The translations under genes and the position numbers were made by a program. Below are positions 1 through 5,449 of a DNA stretch of 6,231 nt, piece after piece. This DNA is from Cyanobacteria bacterium UBA11372 (GTDB lineage Bacteria > Cyanobacteriota > Cyanobacteriia > Cyanobacteriales > Aerosakkonemataceae). Each line of letters opens with the position of its first letter. Position 1 is the stretch's first letter. Location: the NCBI GenBank assembly GCA_003486675.1, contig DNGG01000287.1, positions 1-6,231 of the forward strand, written 5' to 3'. The notes beneath the pieces are model-generated. The model had not been told where the DNA came from, did no database searches, and worked only from the letters and a program-made list of their open reading frames with translations.

Positions 1-65
1 AGGCGATTCATCTCCCGTTGCAGGCTTTCCATTTCTCGGAAAGGTTCCCAACGAATTAATGCCAT
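1..65 (-). CDS. hspA: Small heat-shock protein, Hsp20/alpha-crystallin family (5' end only)
   Basis: Only the first 21 codons are inside the window, and the gene runs off the left edge. The visible protein begins MALIRWEPFREMESLQREMN, which I recognise as the N-terminus typical of cyanobacterial and other bacterial Hsp20 proteins (HspA, Hsp17-like). Family members are ATP-independent chaperones of about 145-155 residues that form large oligomers, hold unfolding proteins during heat or oxidative stress, and in cyanobacteria also associate with thylakoid membranes. The alpha-crystallin domain itself lies outside the window, so the call rests on the N-terminal region alone. The start is well supported by a GGAGG ribosome site 8 bases upstream. 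The gene is divergent from the solute-binding protein at 309. I saw no CIRCE-type inverted repeat upstream, so HrcA control is not supported from this sequence. Confidence 0.85.
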   Translation of the reverse strand, partial: MALIRWEPFREMESLQREMNR

Positions 66-73
66 ATTTTTTA

Positions 74-78
74 CCTCC
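74..78 (-). promoter_or_regulatory. Ribosome binding site of the Hsp20 gene
   Basis: GGAGG on the minus strand, 8 bases before the ATG at 65-63. It is the strongest Shine-Dalgarno sequence in the window and fixes the start of the truncated Hsp20 gene. Confidence 0.8.
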
Positions 79-79
79 A

Positions 80-308
80 ATTCTTCAGTTCCAAAACTTT
101 TGCTCCAAGCATTTTTAGGATATTTAAGGCCAAATTTTGGCTCATCTATCAATTGGCTGATATTATTGTTACAGGGATCGGTCGTAAGGAATACAAAACG
201 GTTGCTTGGATGACTTATGCAACTGCTCGCTGGCGCTAATAATTTCAGCCGCAGTGGGGAATTCCTGAGTTGGCTAGAATCGCAGTAAATGTCGGTACAG
301 AAAAAATT
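80..308. other. Divergent intergenic region between the Hsp20 and solute-binding-protein genes
   Basis: These 229 bases separate two divergent genes and should hold both promoters. The only clear structure is a short inverted repeat at 129-141 with GCCAAA/TTTGGC arms and a one-base spacer, a possible protein-binding site or chance. I could not place convincing -35/-10 pairs for either gene. A frame open from 60 to 239 ends in TAA, but it has no ATG before 210 and no recognisable protein. Confidence 0.4.
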
Positions 309-2099
309 ATGAAAATAGTAACTATTGTTGGCAAAACTTGGCGGCGTTGGATGGCAGTGATGCTGGCGGGAGTGTGCGCTGTTGCTCTCACCAGTTGCAA
401 TCCATCCCAATTTAAAGCAGAAGCTGCTAAAGTACCACAAATTGTTGTTGCATCTCTCAGCGAACCTTCTACTTTTAACTACGCACTCAATGAATCTGCC
501 TACAGCGTTTTTGGCTTTATCTACGATGGTTTAATTAGCGAAAATCCCTTCACCTCGCAACTAGAACCAAATTTAGCCGAATCTTGGGAAGTTTCAGAAG
601 ATAAAAAGCGCATAGTCGTTACCCTGCGCGAAGGGCTAAAGTGGTCAGATGGTGAGCCAATGACTGCTGATGATGTCATCTTTACCTACAACGAAATTTA
701 CTTTAATACCAAAATTCCCACTTCGGTTAGAGATGTTTTGGCAATTGGCGAAAGCGGTGCTTTACCCAGCGTCAAAAAAATAGACAACCGCCGCATTGAA
801 TTTACCGTACCAGAACCTTTTGCGCCTTTTTTGAGGTATGTAGGGGGCGTTCCGATTATGCCAGCCCATGCACTAAAAGACGCGGTTCGGACAATGGATT
901 CTAATGGGAATCCCAATTTTTTAACAACTTGGGGAACAGGAAGCGAGCCGAAAGAAGTTGTCGGGAATGGCTACTATGTGATGGAAAGTTACACTCCCAG
1001 TCAGCGCGTCATATTCCGTCGCAATCCATATTATTGGCGCAAAGATGCTCAAGGCAATCCTCAACCTTATATCGAGCGAATTGTTTCGCAAACTATTGAA
1101 TCAACCGATAACCAATTAGTTAGTTTTCGTTCGGGACAGTTGGATACTTTAGAAGTAGCGCCAGAAGCTTTTCAGTTATTGAAGCGCGAGGAAAAAAGGG
1201 CAGGTTTTAAAATTTATAATGGTGGGCCAGATACGGGTACAACTTTTATTGCTTTTAATCTGAATAAAGCCAAGAATGCTAAAGGGCAGCCTTTAGTAGA
1301 TCCCATCAAGTCTCGCTGGTTTAATACTAAGGAATTCAGACAAGCAGTTGCTTATGCAATTGACCGCGAAACGATGAAAGTAAATGTGTTTCGGGGACTG
1401 GGAGAGTTGCAAAATTCGTTTGTTTACGTCAAAACTCCCTTCTTCTTGCCGCCAGAAAAAGGGTTAAGAGTTTACAATTACGACCCTGAGAAATCAAAGC
1501 AATTGCTGTTACAAGCTGGATTTAAATATAATTCAGATAATCGGCTATTAGATAAAGATGGCAACCCAGTCCGATTCACCCTGTTAACGAATTCGGAAAG
1601 AAAAACCAGGGGCGATATGGCTGCCCAAATTAAGCGAGATCTGGCGAAGATTGGGATTCAAGTTGATTTGCAAATTCTCAGCTTCAATGCTTATCTACAG
1701 AAACTGAAAGAAACCCAGGATTGGGATTGTTATCTGGGTGGATTTGCTGGAGGAGGAATCGATCCTCACAGTGCTAGCAATATTTGGTCGGTTAACGGAT
1801 CTTCTCACGCATTTAATCAGGGGCCACAACCGGGTTCTCAGAAGTTAATTGGCTGGGAAGTTTCCGATTGGGAGAAAGAAATTGACCGCCTTTATAAGCA
1901 AGGGGCGCAAGAATTAGATGAGAAAAAACGGATAGAAATTTATCACCAATATCAGCGCATCGCATCCGAACAGTTACCGTTTATACATCTGGTGGAAAGA
2001 TTGGACTTGCAGGCGGTGAGCGATCGCATCCAAGGCGTCAGATACTCCGCCCTCGGCGGCGCATTCTGGAACTTGTATGAATTGCAAGTAGCCAAATAG
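309..2099 (+). CDS. ABC transporter substrate-binding lipoprotein, family 5 (peptide/nickel/oligopeptide type)
   Basis: This is a 596-residue extracytoplasmic solute-binding protein of the SBP_bac_5 family (DppA/OppA/NikA relatives), which delivers peptides, nickel or other solutes to an ABC importer. The first 30 residues form a lipoprotein signal: positively charged K9-R13, a hydrophobic stretch, then the lipobox LTSC with Cys30 as the lipidation site. Mature-protein hallmarks include AESW near residue 90, LREGLKWSDGEP at about 106-117 and TADDVIFTYN just after, then FRQAVAYAIDRE near 342-353. I chose ATG at 309 because the in-frame TTG at 270 would put 13 extra residues before a normal signal peptide; the ribosome site is weak for both. 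It is longer than typical DppA or NikA (about 520-535). No permease or ATPase gene lies beside it, so the partner transporter must be elsewhere or out of view. Substrate cannot be read from the sequence. A HIP1 octamer lies near its 3' end. Confidence 0.92.
   Translation: MKIVTIVGKTWRRWMAVMLAGVCAVALTSCNPSQFKAEAAKVPQIVVASLSEPSTFNYALNESAYSVFGFIYDGLISENPFTSQLEPNLAESWEVSEDKKRIVVTLREGLKWSDGEPMTADDVIFTYNEIYFNTKIPTSVRDVLAIGESGALPSVKKIDNRRIEFTVPEPFAPFLRYVGGVPIMPAHALKDAVRTMDSNGNPNFLTTWGTGSEPKEVVGNGYYVMESYTPSQRVIFRRNPYYWRKDAQGNPQPYIERIVSQTIESTDNQLVSFRSGQLDTLEVAPEAFQLLKREEKRAGFKIYNGGPDTGTTFIAFNLNKAKNAKGQPLVDPIKSRWFNTKEFRQAVAYAIDRETMKVNVFRGLGELQNSFVYVKTPFFLPPEKGLRVYNYDPEKSKQLLLQAGFKYNSDNRLLDKDGNPVRFTLLTNSERKTRGDMAAQIKRDLAKIGIQVDLQILSFNAYLQKLKETQDWDCYLGGFAGGGIDPHSASNIWSVNGSSHAFNQGPQPGSQKLIGWEVSDWEKEIDRLYKQGAQELDEKKRIEIYHQYQRIASEQLPFIHLVERLDLQAVSDRIQGVRYSALGGAFWNLYELQVAK
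2020..2027. repeat. HIP1 octameric palindrome
   Basis: GCGATCGC, the highly iterated palindrome of cyanobacteria, here within the 3' part of the solute-binding-protein gene. It supports the cyanobacterial assignment. Confidence 0.9.
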
Positions 2100-2101
2100 G
2101 A

Positions 2102-2165
2102 ATTTTAGATTTTAGATTTTAGATTTTAGATTTAATTAAATCTGAAATCTGAAATCTAAAATCTG
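2102..2165. repeat. ATTTTAG heptamer tandem repeat folding into a 30-bp hairpin
   Basis: Four exact ATTTTAG heptamers (2102-2129) run into a palindromic centre TTTAATTAAA at 2131-2140. They are followed by the same motif inverted, as CTGAAAT/CTAAAAT units to 2165. Arms 2106-2135 and 2136-2165 match at 27 of 30 positions. The three exceptions are T opposite G, which pair as G-U in a plus-strand RNA. It begins 3 bases after the solute-binding-protein stop and ends 30 bases before the DUF29 start. It could act as a 3' stabiliser or terminator-like stem, but no T-run follows it, so intrinsic termination is unproven. It resembles the short tandemly repeated heptamers known from filamentous cyanobacteria. 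Confidence 0.9.
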
Positions 2166-2195
2166 CAATTATATAGGTAGCATAAGGCAAAAATA

Positions 2196-2651
2196 ATGGT
2201 ATCAAAGACTGCTCAAGCACCGCTATACGAACGCGATTTTGCATTATGGCTCGAAGACACAGTAGCGCGATTAAAAGCGAGGGACGTTGATCGTTTAGAT
2301 TGGGACAATTTGGTTGAGGAGATTGAAGCTTCGGGAATCTCGCAAAAGCACGAGGTAGAAAGCCGTCTGAAAACAATTCTGGCTCACATTCTTAAACGGT
2401 GCTACGTGCTTATGCCCGATTATTTTCGAGGTTGGCAAGTCACAATTCGTACACAGCGTAACGATTTAAAGCGCCTGCTGAAAAAGTCACCCAGCTTACG
2501 CAATCATCTATTGGCAGAATTTGACGAGGTTTATCAAGAAGCGCTTTCGGAAGTGGGCGAAGAATATCCCGAAACCGAGTTTCCCGAAACATGGATTTTT
2601 AGCCGCGATTTGGATGCAATACTAACAGAAATATTTTGGGAAGAAACATAA
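2196..2651 (+). CDS. DUF29 domain-containing protein
   Basis: A 151-residue soluble protein that matches the DUF29 family along its whole length, with no signal peptide or membrane segment. Family landmarks in order: YERDFALWLED at 11-21, DWDNLVEEIE at 35-44, a helical segment RLKTILAHILK at 57-67, W80 followed by an arginine-rich IRTQR helix, LLKKSPSLRNHL at about 94-105, and a closing FPETW near 129-133. DUF29 proteins are mostly alpha-helical, about 140-155 residues, and strongly multiplied in cyanobacterial genomes; their function is unknown. The start is supported by AAGG 8 bases upstream. The gene follows the heptamer hairpin and is convergent with the DUF433 gene. Nothing in the sequence suggests co-transcription with the solute-binding protein beyond shared strand and a 96-base gap. 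Confidence 0.9.
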   Translation: MVSKTAQAPLYERDFALWLEDTVARLKARDVDRLDWDNLVEEIEASGISQKHEVESRLKTILAHILKRCYVLMPDYFRGWQVTIRTQRNDLKRLLKKSPSLRNHLLAEFDEVYQEALSEVGEEYPETEFPETWIFSRDLDAILTEIFWEET

Positions 2652-2660
2652 CAAATTGCG

Positions 2661-2688
2661 ACAACGGACGACGGTTGTTTGAGTTTTT
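2661..2688 (+). terminator. Possible weak intrinsic terminator after the DUF29 gene
   Basis: ACAAC at 2661-2665 pairs with GTTGT at 2674-2678, with a possible extra G-C pair if one G bulges. A T-rich tail follows (TT, GAG, TTTTT to 2688). It lies 10 bases after the DUF29 stop. The stem is short and the T-run interrupted, so this is tentative. Confidence 0.3.
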
Positions 2689-2720
2689 GCTGTGAGGTGG
2701 TGTGTTATATCAAGTCCGCG

Positions 2721-2750
2721 AGTAGAGACGTTACATGTAACGTCTCTACT
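2721..2750. repeat. Perfect 30-bp palindrome
   Basis: AGTAGAGACGTTACA followed by its exact reverse complement, centred on ACATGT, with no mismatch. It is a dispersed-repeat type that I recall as frequent between genes in filamentous cyanobacteria. It sits between two convergent genes, where a cruciform or hairpin could also reduce read-through, though no T-run adjoins it. Confidence 0.9.
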
Positions 2751-2768
2751 GGTATGGTTAATGATGTT

Positions 2769-2832
2769 GTAGGGGCGGGTTTTACCAATCAATCTGTGGA
2801 ACCATGAGATATCTCGTTAAACCCGCCCCTAC
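2769..2832. repeat. Inverted repeat with GTAGGGGCGGGTTT arms
   Basis: Arms 2769-2782 and 2819-2832 are exact 14-bp reverse complements around a 36-base loop. The GC-rich arms contrast with the AT-rich surroundings. A 10-base piece of the left arm, GGGGCGGGTT, recurs at 2902-2911 inside the DUF433 gene tail. Confidence 0.85.
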
Positions 2833-2864
2833 TGTATACAATAACGATACAACCGGACATGATA

Positions 2865-3191
2865 TTATACCGTTTTCCCATCAATGTGCCACACAAGGGG
2901 CGGGGCGGGTTGATTTGAATGGTTTGTTTTATGCACCAATTCTTGAGGAATTCGATTGCGTTCAATATAGGTATTAATTTCTTCCTGATTGTCCAAATAA
3001 AAGCTCAGTGCATCGAAAACTTGAGCCAATGTCAGATGGGGTAAGTGCGTCGGGATTTCTTCAGCAGATACAGCTAAACGCCACAACCCTACGATGGCAC
3101 GAACCGAGGTTCTTGTCCCTGCAATAATCGGTTCGCCCTGTAAAATTTCTGGGTTCCGCGTGACGTAACGCGAGATCGATTGTACAGTCAT
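2865..3191 (-). CDS. DUF433 domain-containing protein (antitoxin-like, orphan)
   Basis: A 108-residue DUF433 protein. Family features are RYVTRNPEILQGEPIIAGTR at residues 8-27, then VRAIVGLWRLAVSAEEIPTHLPHLTLAQVFDAL as a winged-helix-like segment at about 30-62, then SFYLDNQEEINTYIERNR. DUF433 proteins often act as presumed antitoxins next to a PIN-like DUF5615 protein; that role is inferred from the family. No partner is found downstream, where the gap holds only repeats. The tail after about residue 86 looks atypical: residues 94-97 (QPAP) are encoded by a 10-base copy of the neighbouring GC-rich repeat arm, and the last Val codon and stop sit inside the outer inverted repeat of the 2702-2870 element. 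No Shine-Dalgarno sequence precedes the ATG at 3191-3189. The gene is divergent from larB. Confidence 0.85.
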   Translation of the reverse strand: MTVQSISRYVTRNPEILQGEPIIAGTRTSVRAIVGLWRLAVSAEEIPTHLPHLTLAQVFDALSFYLDNQEEINTYIERNRIPQELVHKTNHSNQPAPPLVWHIDGKTV

Positions 3192-3300
3192 GGGAATTAA
3201 GATGCCATTTTTTCCTAGTGTAATCCAAGCTCAAGCGAGTGAAAAAATATAGAAGGAAAAATAGCGATCGCACTATCTCCCAAAGTGACAAAATAAAAGC
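3192..3300. other. Divergent intergenic region between the DUF433 gene and larB
   Basis: A 109-base spacer expected to hold both promoters. It contains a HIP1 octamer at 3264-3271. I found no good -35/-10 pair; TATAGA at 3248-3253 could be a -10 box for larB but lacks a matching -35. The larB ATG has no clear ribosome site; an AAGGA near 3253-3257 is too far away to serve it. Confidence 0.4.
3264..3271. repeat. HIP1 octameric palindrome
   Basis: GCGATCGC in the spacer between the divergent DUF433 and larB genes. It is the only intergenic copy in the window. Confidence 0.9.
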
Positions 3301-4080
3301 ATGTCCCAACCTCAAGCCCTCCAATCTCTCCTAGAAGCTGTTGCCGCTGGTACAGTTACCCCAGATGTGGCATTAGAAAAGCTCAAGCATTTCGCCATTG
3401 AACCCGTCGGCGATTTTGCCAAAATTGACAATCACCGCGCCTTGCGTACCGGATTCCCAGAAACCATTTGGGGCCCCGGTAAAACACCCGATCAAATTGC
3501 TCAAATTTTCCAAACGATGCGCCAGCATCATCCGGTAGTAATGGCAACGCGAATTGAACCGGATGTCTATGCCCAAGTTCAGGAAAAATTACCCCAACTC
3601 TACTACTACCCCACTGCCCGCATTTGCGCTACCGTCCCCGCTGCCTTAGAACCTCAGTACCCAGGTAATATCAGTATCCTCTCGGCGGGTACTGCGGATT
3701 TGCCCGTCGCCGAAGAAGCCGCGGTGACGGCAGAATTATCCGGTTTCCGGGTACAGCGTCTGTGGGATGTGGGGGTTGCTGGAATTCACCGCTTGCTGGC
3801 AAACCGCCACGTTATTGCCTCTGCCAACGTGTTAATCGTCGTTGCCGGAATGGAAGGCGCCCTACCCAGCGTCGTTGCCGGTTTGGCAGATTGTCCGGTA
3901 ATTGCGGTTCCCACCAGTATCGGTTACGGTGCCAGTTTCGGCGGCCTCGCCCCCCTCTTGACAATGCTCAACTCTTGTGCTGCGGGGGTGGGTGTGGTAA
4001 ATATTGATAATGGTTTTGGTGCGGCTATTTTAGCTGGGCAGATTTTACGGACGGCGCAGAAGGTATCTAAAAATTTATGA
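3301..4080 (+). CDS. larB: LarB, nickel-pincer nucleotide biosynthesis carboxylase/hydrolase
   Basis: A 259-residue soluble protein of the LarB family, related to the PurE/AIR-carboxylase fold. LarB carboxylates the pyridinium ring of nicotinic acid adenine dinucleotide and cleaves its phosphoanhydride. This is the first step toward the nickel-pincer cofactor of lactate racemase and its relatives, completed by LarE and LarC. Signatures seen: DNHRALRTGFPETIWGPGKT at 43-62, SAGTADLPVAEEA at 128-140, GMEGALPSVVAGL at 183-195, PTSIGYGASFGGL at 204-216, and LNSCAAGVGVVNIDNG at 223-238. Cys226 in that last motif should be the nucleophile known from studied LarB. The start is fixed by an in-frame TGA at 3286-3288 and the next ATG at 3301. 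Its stop overlaps the next gene by ATGA. larC and larE are not in the window, and LarB is widespread in cyanobacteria. The enzyme looks intact. Confidence 0.95.
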   Translation: MSQPQALQSLLEAVAAGTVTPDVALEKLKHFAIEPVGDFAKIDNHRALRTGFPETIWGPGKTPDQIAQIFQTMRQHHPVVMATRIEPDVYAQVQEKLPQLYYYPTARICATVPAALEPQYPGNISILSAGTADLPVAEEAAVTAELSGFRVQRLWDVGVAGIHRLLANRHVIASANVLIVVAGMEGALPSVVAGLADCPVIAVPTSIGYGASFGGLAPLLTMLNSCAAGVGVVNIDNGFGAAILAGQILRTAQKVSKNL

Positions 4081-4421
4081 AAGATTGGATAAACTTAGCT
4101 GCATTCGCCGTCGCTTTGTTGATGGCTATTCTAATATCAACGGTAGTCAATGCTGAAGATAAAGTTAAGTCAGAAAGTTGTACTTACAAGGATTTTAAAC
4201 TTTATGGCAAAGTCCAAATTGTTGACAGTTCCCCAGATTTGAAGGTTAAACAGGTCGATGCTTTTGCCGATTTGCACGTGCAAAGGGTAGACGCTTTTCC
4301 CGATGCCTGTGGCAAGTGGCAAATCGTTGATGCATTTCCCAATTTTAAAGTGCAGTTTGTTGATAGTTTTCCCGACCTTGAAGTGAAGTTTGTTGATGCA
4401 TTTCCGGGCGTACCTGAATGA
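4077..4421 (+). CDS. Exported protein of six tandem 11-residue VDAFPD repeats, coupled to larB
   Basis: A 114-residue protein I cannot assign to a named function. It starts with a signal peptide (hydrophobic residues 7-24, likely cleavage after VNA at 24-26), so it should act in the periplasm or outside. From residue 45 to 112 it is a string of units with consensus KVQxVDAFPDL: 45-55, 56-66, 67-79, 80-90, 91-101 and 102-112. Unit three is 13 long, carrying ACG in place of the final residue and leading into a conserved-looking GKWQ. The alternating pattern suggests beta strands joined by FPD turns. The layout recalls DUF6150-like repeat proteins, which also have a central GKW, but this is a resemblance only. 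Cys35 and Cys78 could form a disulfide. The ATG overlaps the larB stop (ATGA), predicting translational coupling, since it has no other ribosome site. Confidence 0.75.
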   Translation: MKDWINLAAFAVALLMAILISTVVNAEDKVKSESCTYKDFKLYGKVQIVDSSPDLKVKQVDAFADLHVQRVDAFPDACGKWQIVDAFPNFKVQFVDSFPDLEVKFVDAFPGVPE

Positions 4422-4454
4422 TTAAACCACTCCAGGCGCAGAGGAGCAAAATCG

Positions 4455-4502
4455 CTTCGTTTGTGTAGCGGCAGCATTAATGCTGCCGCTACACAAACGA
4501 AG
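4455..4502. repeat. Perfect 48-bp palindrome
   Basis: Two exact 24-base arms, the left beginning CTTCGTTTGTGTAGCGGCAG, meet at TTAA (4477-4480) without a spacer or mismatch. It lies 33 bases after the repeat-protein stop and directly before a candidate ATG of the membrane protein. In RNA it would form a very stable hairpin that could protect or end the larB transcript, but no T-run follows. It probably belongs to a dispersed cyanobacterial palindrome family. Confidence 0.95.
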
Positions 4503-4565
4503 ATGTACCATCACCGACTGCAATCCGCTGTAAGTAATTCAAATGCTTTCTGGTTCGATATCAAA

Positions 4566-5357
4566 ATGCGAGTTTCCTTAATTCTGTTAATCCTTGGCAT
4601 CCTAGAATTAATTTTGAAAATATTTCGCTGCGTTTTGGGCGAATATTACTCTTTATTTTGGATACACCTGATATTTTTAATTGCGTTATTTTACTGGCCT
4701 CAATACATTTCGGGTAGATTTCCGCAACGAACGGGTTTATTTTCTGCGGAATTTCGGTTATTTTTAAGTGCTTTGATTAAAGCAGCGTATTATTTGTTAT
4801 TTGTTTCTGTTATTTTCGTTTTAATTTTATTCATATTCCGTAAAACCATAACCGATTCGATGTTATTTTTGCCGCTGTTATTGTTATGGCCTATTTATGT
4901 TTTTGAGCAAACAAAACATAATTTTAAACCGGCTATTTTGCCATTTACTATCAGCATGGTGACGATGGTAGCGATTCAGTTTACCAATCCTGCCAATCCA
5001 AAGTTAGAAACATTTAATGCTTATTTAAAAGACTTTGAAGCCGTCGTGTCAATGGTTAAAAATAAAGAAATAAAACCTGACGACGCGGGAAAATCAGAAG
5101 CAGAACTTCCCTGCCAATATCGTCATCTCGTTGGGTGTCCGAATCGAAAAATTAGAATAGAAAACTCAGGTAACGCGAAGGTGATTTACTTTTGTAATGA
5201 ACTTAAAATGTGGGGGGCGGGAAGAGAAGAATTTATTTACATATCCGATGGTAAAGATATATCTGTAAAATCGGCGGGGAATGCTAGTTTAGAAATTCGT
5301 AAATTAAGAGATAACTGGTTTTGGAAAGTTGAAGAGTTTGATAGTGCTAATGGCTAA
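4566..5357 (+). CDS. Five-helix membrane protein of unknown function with C-terminal soluble domain
   Basis: I do not recognise the family. From ATG 4566 the protein has 263 residues. Hydrophobic segments at about 3-20, 28-45, 67-91, 98-114 and 121-139 predict five membrane helices. A hydrophilic domain of some 120 residues follows, with cysteines 183, 191 and 210 and a closing WFWKVEEFD. I prefer this start because MRVSLILLIL opens straight into the first helix. In-frame alternatives are ATG 4503, at the edge of the 48-bp palindrome, and TTG 4461, inside it, which looks spurious. None has a good ribosome site. The coding sequence is AT-rich with many TTA/TTT codons, unlike the GC-richer larB. 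The last codons and stop (SANG) lie in the heptamer repeat at 5346-5398, and the native C-terminus may have been replaced. It is convergent with the gene at 5450-6034. Confidence 0.7.
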   Translation: MRVSLILLILGILELILKIFRCVLGEYYSLFWIHLIFLIALFYWPQYISGRFPQRTGLFSAEFRLFLSALIKAAYYLLFVSVIFVLILFIFRKTITDSMLFLPLLLLWPIYVFEQTKHNFKPAILPFTISMVTMVAIQFTNPANPKLETFNAYLKDFEAVVSMVKNKEIKPDDAGKSEAELPCQYRHLVGCPNRKIRIENSGNAKVIYFCNELKMWGAGREEFIYISDGKDISVKSAGNASLEIRKLRDNWFWKVEEFDSANG

Positions 5358-5398
5358 TTGATAATGGTTAATTGCTAATGGCTAATTGCTAATTGGGA
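5346..5398. repeat. Heptanucleotide tandem repeat (STRR) at a gene end
   Basis: After a partial unit, seven heptamers run from 5350 to 5398: ATGGCTA, ATTGATA, ATGGTTA, ATTGCTA, ATGGCTA, ATTGCTA, ATTGGGA. This is the short tandemly repeated repetitive type known in filamentous cyanobacteria. TAA at 5355-5357 within it ends the membrane-protein gene. GAGTTTGAT occurs on both sides, at 5334-5342 and 5405-5413. Confidence 0.9.
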
Positions 5399-5449
5399 TT
5401 TGGGGAGTTTGATGGCTCTGCTAGTAACGAAGGCGAGCAACCTTTCCTG

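Larger units (their letters stand above)
2702..2870. repeat. Composite MITE-like repeat element with imperfect outer inverted repeats
   Basis: The left end (2702-2718, core ATATCAAGTCCG) is the inverted counterpart of the right end (2854-2870, core CGGACATGATAT). They match at 14 of 17 positions, 11 of 12 in the core. Between them lie a 30-bp perfect palindrome and a 14-bp-arm inverted repeat. The 169-bp unit fills the gap between the convergent DUF29 and DUF433 genes and includes the DUF433 stop codon. It has no coding potential, so if mobile it would need a transposase supplied in trans. I could not see a convincing target-site duplication. Treating it as one element is my inference; the internal repeats may instead be separate insertions. 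Confidence 0.5.

Noticed and set aside
60..239. Plus-strand frame open for 180 bases ending in TAA, with a tail reading MTYATARWR
   Set aside because: No ATG before 210, no ribosome site and no recognisable protein; this length is expected by chance.
270..308. TTG start that would extend the solute-binding protein by 13 residues
   Set aside because: The ATG at 309 gives a normal-length lipoprotein signal with Cys30, while the extension adds polar residues before it and has no clear ribosome site.
698..916. Minus-strand open frame of 72 codons
   Set aside because: It lies wholly inside the well-supported solute-binding-protein gene and has no recognisable family.
2119..2376. Minus-strand open frame of 85 codons
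   Set aside because: It overlaps the DUF29 gene and ends in the heptamer repeat; no family resemblance.
2652..2864. CRISPR array or RNA gene in the repeat-rich gap
   Set aside because: The repeats are inverted, not regularly spaced direct repeats, and no tRNA-like fold is visible.
3197..3208. Three-codon leader frame (MAS, stop) before the DUF433 start, with AGGA upstream
   Set aside because: Too short to separate from chance; the AGGA spacing of 4 bases is tight and there is no other support.
3061..3324. Minus-strand open frame of 87 codons
   Set aside because: It overlaps the DUF433 gene in another frame and the start of larB, and has no family resemblance.
3762..4007. Plus-strand open frame of 81 codons rich in Cys, Arg and Gly
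   Set aside because: It is an alternate frame of larB with composition expected from shifted GC-rich codons.
4202..4477. Minus-strand open frame of 91 codons with its own repeats
   Set aside because: Its repeats are the antisense image of the VDAFPD units, and it starts inside the 48-bp palindrome.
4461..4502. TTG start that would extend the membrane protein by 14 residues upstream of ATG 4503
   Set aside because: The whole extension is encoded by the right part of the 48-bp palindrome, a repeat, so it is unlikely to be real coding sequence.
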